Assembly (NCBI RefSeq): GCF_000814475.1
Contig: NZ_JSVC01000019.1
Coordinates: 238,014 to 302,013 of the forward strand
Length of the DNA: 64,000 nucleotides
Direction of reading: 5' to 3'
Origin: Flavihumibacter solisilvae
GTDB taxonomy: Bacteria; Bacteroidota; Bacteroidia; Chitinophagales; Chitinophagaceae
Shown: piece after piece, positions 62,260 to 64,000 of the stretch
Numbering within the stretch: the first letter of the stretch is position 1
How the letters are laid out: the number at the start of each line of letters is the position of its first letter
The notes under the pieces: model-generated
The model's input: only the letters and a program-made list of their open reading frames with translations
Told to the model about the DNA's origin: nothing
Database searches by the model: none
Translations under genes and position numbers: made by a program

Positions 62260-63663
62260 TCAATAATTGCTTTCAGGAGTGGTAACCCTTATCAATTTTG
62301 GATTGACAAACTCATATATTCCTGCGGGCGACTGTTCACGTCCGTACCCGGAATGCTTTGTTCCCCCGAATGGAAGCTCGGGCGCAATGCCAGTCACATG
62401 ATTGATGTACACCATTCCTGATTCAATTCTCCTTGCCACTTCTATAGCTTTCTCAATATTTGTTCCGAAGACTGAACCGCCAAGGCCGAATTCAGTTGCG
62501 TTGGCGATTTCTATTGCTTCATCTATTGTGCGATACGTATACAAAACGAAAACCGGCCCAAATATTTCTTCCCGATATGCATCCATTTCAGAGGTTACGC
62601 CAGTGATAAGCGTCGGTTCCACAAATGCCCCAGGGTGGTCAACCCTATTACCGCCCATTAAGACAGTTGCCCCTTGTTCAACAGCCCGGCGTATTTGTTT
62701 TATCACAGCTTTTGCCGCCCTTTCACTACTTAAAGGAGCTACATCCGTATTCGAATCCATGGGGTCCCCTGTCTTCAGCATCCTGAAAAGATTCTTTGTC
62801 TTCGCCAGAAATTCATAGTAAATACTACCTGGAACAATTACCCGCTTTGGTGATACGCATACCTGGCCGGCGTTCCACATCCGTCCATAAACAGCTGTAT
62901 GTACGGCCTTATCAATGTCAGCATCCGCTAAAACGATAAAAGGATCACTACCCCCGAGCTCCAGGGTTGTTTTTTTGACTTTTGCACCTGCTGCTGCTGC
63001 AACACTGGCGCCGGCAGGTTCACTTCCCGTTAAAGCAACTGCAGCGATTCTCTTATCCCTAATTAATGGTTCGATTGATGATCCAGGAATTAAAAGGTTA
63101 TTATAAACACCTGCCGGCACGCCTGCTTCCAGGAAAATCTCTTCCATAATCATAGCACATTGAGGTACATTGGAGGCATGCTTTAAAAGAATAGTGTTGC
63201 CCGCCATAATATTTGGAGCTGCGGACCGGGCCACCTGGTAGAAAGGAAAGTTCCAGGGTTGAATACTGAGTAATACACCAATAGGTTCATAACTTAGAAA
63301 GGCGCTGCCTGAAGTAATTTTGAGAGGCTGATCTGCCAGGAATTCCGCTCCATTTCGTGCATAATAATCAAAAATATCCGCACTTAGTTCTACTTCATAG
63401 ACGCTTTCCTTAAGTAACTTACCCATTTCAAGGGTTGCCAGTTTCCCAAGTTCTATTTTCCTCTTACGCATAATTGAAGCAACCTTGTGTAATAAGTAAC
63501 TTCTATGCTCAAACGATGTTTTCCTCCAAAGTGCAAAAGCTTTATATGCCTTTTCAACAATTGAGTTAACCTGGGTTCTACGCATCACATCAAATTCACT
63601 GACTACCTGGTTAGTGAATGGATTGACGGTTCTGATAGGTGATTGCTTTGTTAATGTTTCCAT
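62260..63663 (-). CDS. NAD(P)-dependent aldehyde dehydrogenase (succinate-semialdehyde-type)
   Basis: A 467-residue aldehyde dehydrogenase. The catalytic cysteine is in GRMWNAGQVCVSPKR, the general base glutamate in TLELGGSDPFIVLADADID, and the oxyanion asparagine in QPWNFPFYQV. Its length and ends match the succinate-semialdehyde dehydrogenase group (GabD/YneI-like), but the substrate is not certain. It should oxidise an aldehyde to an acid in the cytoplasm. It is followed by the SDR gene. Confidence 0.92.
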   Translation of the reverse strand: METLTKQSPIRTVNPFTNQVVSEFDVMRRTQVNSIVEKAYKAFALWRKTSFEHRSYLLHKVASIMRKRKIELGKLATLEMGKLLKESVYEVELSADIFDYYARNGAEFLADQPLKITSGSAFLSYEPIGVLLSIQPWNFPFYQVARSAAPNIMAGNTILLKHASNVPQCAMIMEEIFLEAGVPAGVYNNLLIPGSSIEPLIRDKRIAAVALTGSEPAGASVAAAAGAKVKKTTLELGGSDPFIVLADADIDKAVHTAVYGRMWNAGQVCVSPKRVIVPGSIYYEFLAKTKNLFRMLKTGDPMDSNTDVAPLSSERAAKAVIKQIRRAVEQGATVLMGGNRVDHPGAFVEPTLITGVTSEMDAYREEIFGPVFVLYTYRTIDEAIEIANATEFGLGGSVFGTNIEKAIEVARRIESGMVYINHVTGIAPELPFGGTKHSGYGREQSPAGIYEFVNPKLIRVTTPESNY

Positions 63664-64000
63664 GTCCGTTCTTTTTAAAACAAATTATATTCTACGTTTC
63701 AACAGGACGAAGGTCGCATGGACAGGAAGTTTGTCTTTTGTATATTAATTGGAAAAAGTTGTAGAATTGAGATAAGACCAAAGGAAGTAATGTTGGAAAT
63801 TAACACATTAATATTCTAACCCACCTGACTGACTTTCATCATTTTTTACAATTAAAACATTTGACCTTTAACTTCTGGTAACAAAAAGTACGTCTCCATA
63901 AATCTACTTTTGCTTACTCCACATTAGTTAAGCCTAAAAGTTGAATCGATGAAACAATTAAGACAGTTTGATCTGTTAAAGGTGGGTTAGAATATTAATG
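63664..64000. other. Gene-free interval with an inverted-repeat segment at the edge
   Basis: No gene of size is seen. The last 195 bases are a segment bounded by perfect 21-bp inverted repeats (listed separately). The first 140 bases are the leader of the aldehyde dehydrogenase gene. Confidence 0.6.
63806..64000. mobile_element. 195-bp segment with perfect 21-bp inverted repeats (MITE-like or invertible promoter)
   Basis: The left end CATTAATATTCTAACCCACC(T) at 63806-63826 is exactly the reverse complement of (A)GGTGGGTTAGAATATTAATG at 63980-64000. The repeat may extend beyond the window. Inside, a TACTTTTG box (TAnnTTTG) at 63904-63911 faces rightward, and a 13-codon frame MKQLRQFDLLKVG starts at 63949 and ends inside the right repeat. 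A miniature transposable element or an invertible promoter both fit. No target-site duplication can be tested because the window ends. Confidence 0.55.

Noticed and set aside
1..64000. CRISPR arrays, rRNA and complete insertion sequences
   Set aside because: No regular short repeats with spacers, no rRNA-like sequence and no transposase motif were found; only the short inverted-repeat segment at the right edge resembles a mobile element.

Overview
The window looks like chromosomal DNA of a Bacteroidota bacterium, most likely of the Chitinophagaceae type. The grounds are SusC/SusD and TonB-receptor loci, an ECF sigma/FecR pair, TlpA-like redoxins, Bacteroidota-type -7 promoter boxes (TAnnTTTG) in front of several genes, little sign of Shine-Dalgarno sites, and gene families typical of that phylum (DUF1569, DUF2809, CWC/DUF5522, HipA split into two genes). 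No rRNA, tRNA, CRISPR array or intact insertion sequence was seen.

Layout. 0-2 kb: a truncated TPR lipoprotein-type gene and a DUF2809/DUF1569 pair. 2-5 kb: a cobalamin riboswitch driving metE, then a terminator hairpin and a small cysteine-rich CWC/DUF5522 protein. 5-9 kb: small enzymes and envelope proteins (SRPBCC, FISUMP, alpha/beta hydrolase, VOC, retropepsin-like). 9-13 kb: a large PAS/GAF histidine kinase, a TPP riboswitch with the thiamine transporter PnuT, and a lone receiver domain. 13-20 kb: an accessory stretch with two tiny overlapping reading frames, a GNAT enzyme, two convergent AraC regulators, and a redox-flavoured cassette (MauE-like membrane protein, secreted four-cysteine peptide, propeller-like anchored protein, TlpA-DUF3738 fusion). 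20-27 kb: an ECF sigma-FecR-SusC-SusD locus, with a second stand-alone FecR N-terminal domain beside it. 27-31 kb: an OYE reductase with its HxlR regulator and a HipB-HipS-HipT toxin-antitoxin module with three operator-like palindromes. 31-41.5 kb: a beta-helix protein with a DUF354 glycosyltransferase-like protein, and an S41 peptidase/TonB receptor/secreted lipoprotein operon. 41.5-56.4 kb: an exopolysaccharide cluster (Wzx flippase, Wzy/GT39-like protein, Wzc-like kinase, Wza exporter, beta-helix lyase-like protein, sugar transferase, nucleotide-sugar enzymes, GT4, methyltransferases). 56.4-64 kb: unknown genes, a GlxA-type regulator with a divergent small operon, a HAD phosphatase, and an SDR/aldehyde dehydrogenase pair. 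The last 195 bases are bounded by perfect 21-bp inverted repeats.

How the parts fit. Two vitamin riboswitches tie metE to cobalamin and pnuT to thiamine pyrophosphate. The ECF/FecR pair should control the neighbouring SusCD transporter, and the redox cassette ends against that operon. The polysaccharide cluster holds priming, nucleotide-sugar synthesis, flipping, export and a probable depolymerase. The most interesting observations are the MauE/cysteine-peptide/redoxin cassette at 14-20 kb, the HipBST-like module with an evenly spaced operator array, the isolated FecR anti-sigma domain, a sugar transferase lacking its membrane helix, and the short inverted-repeat element at the right edge.
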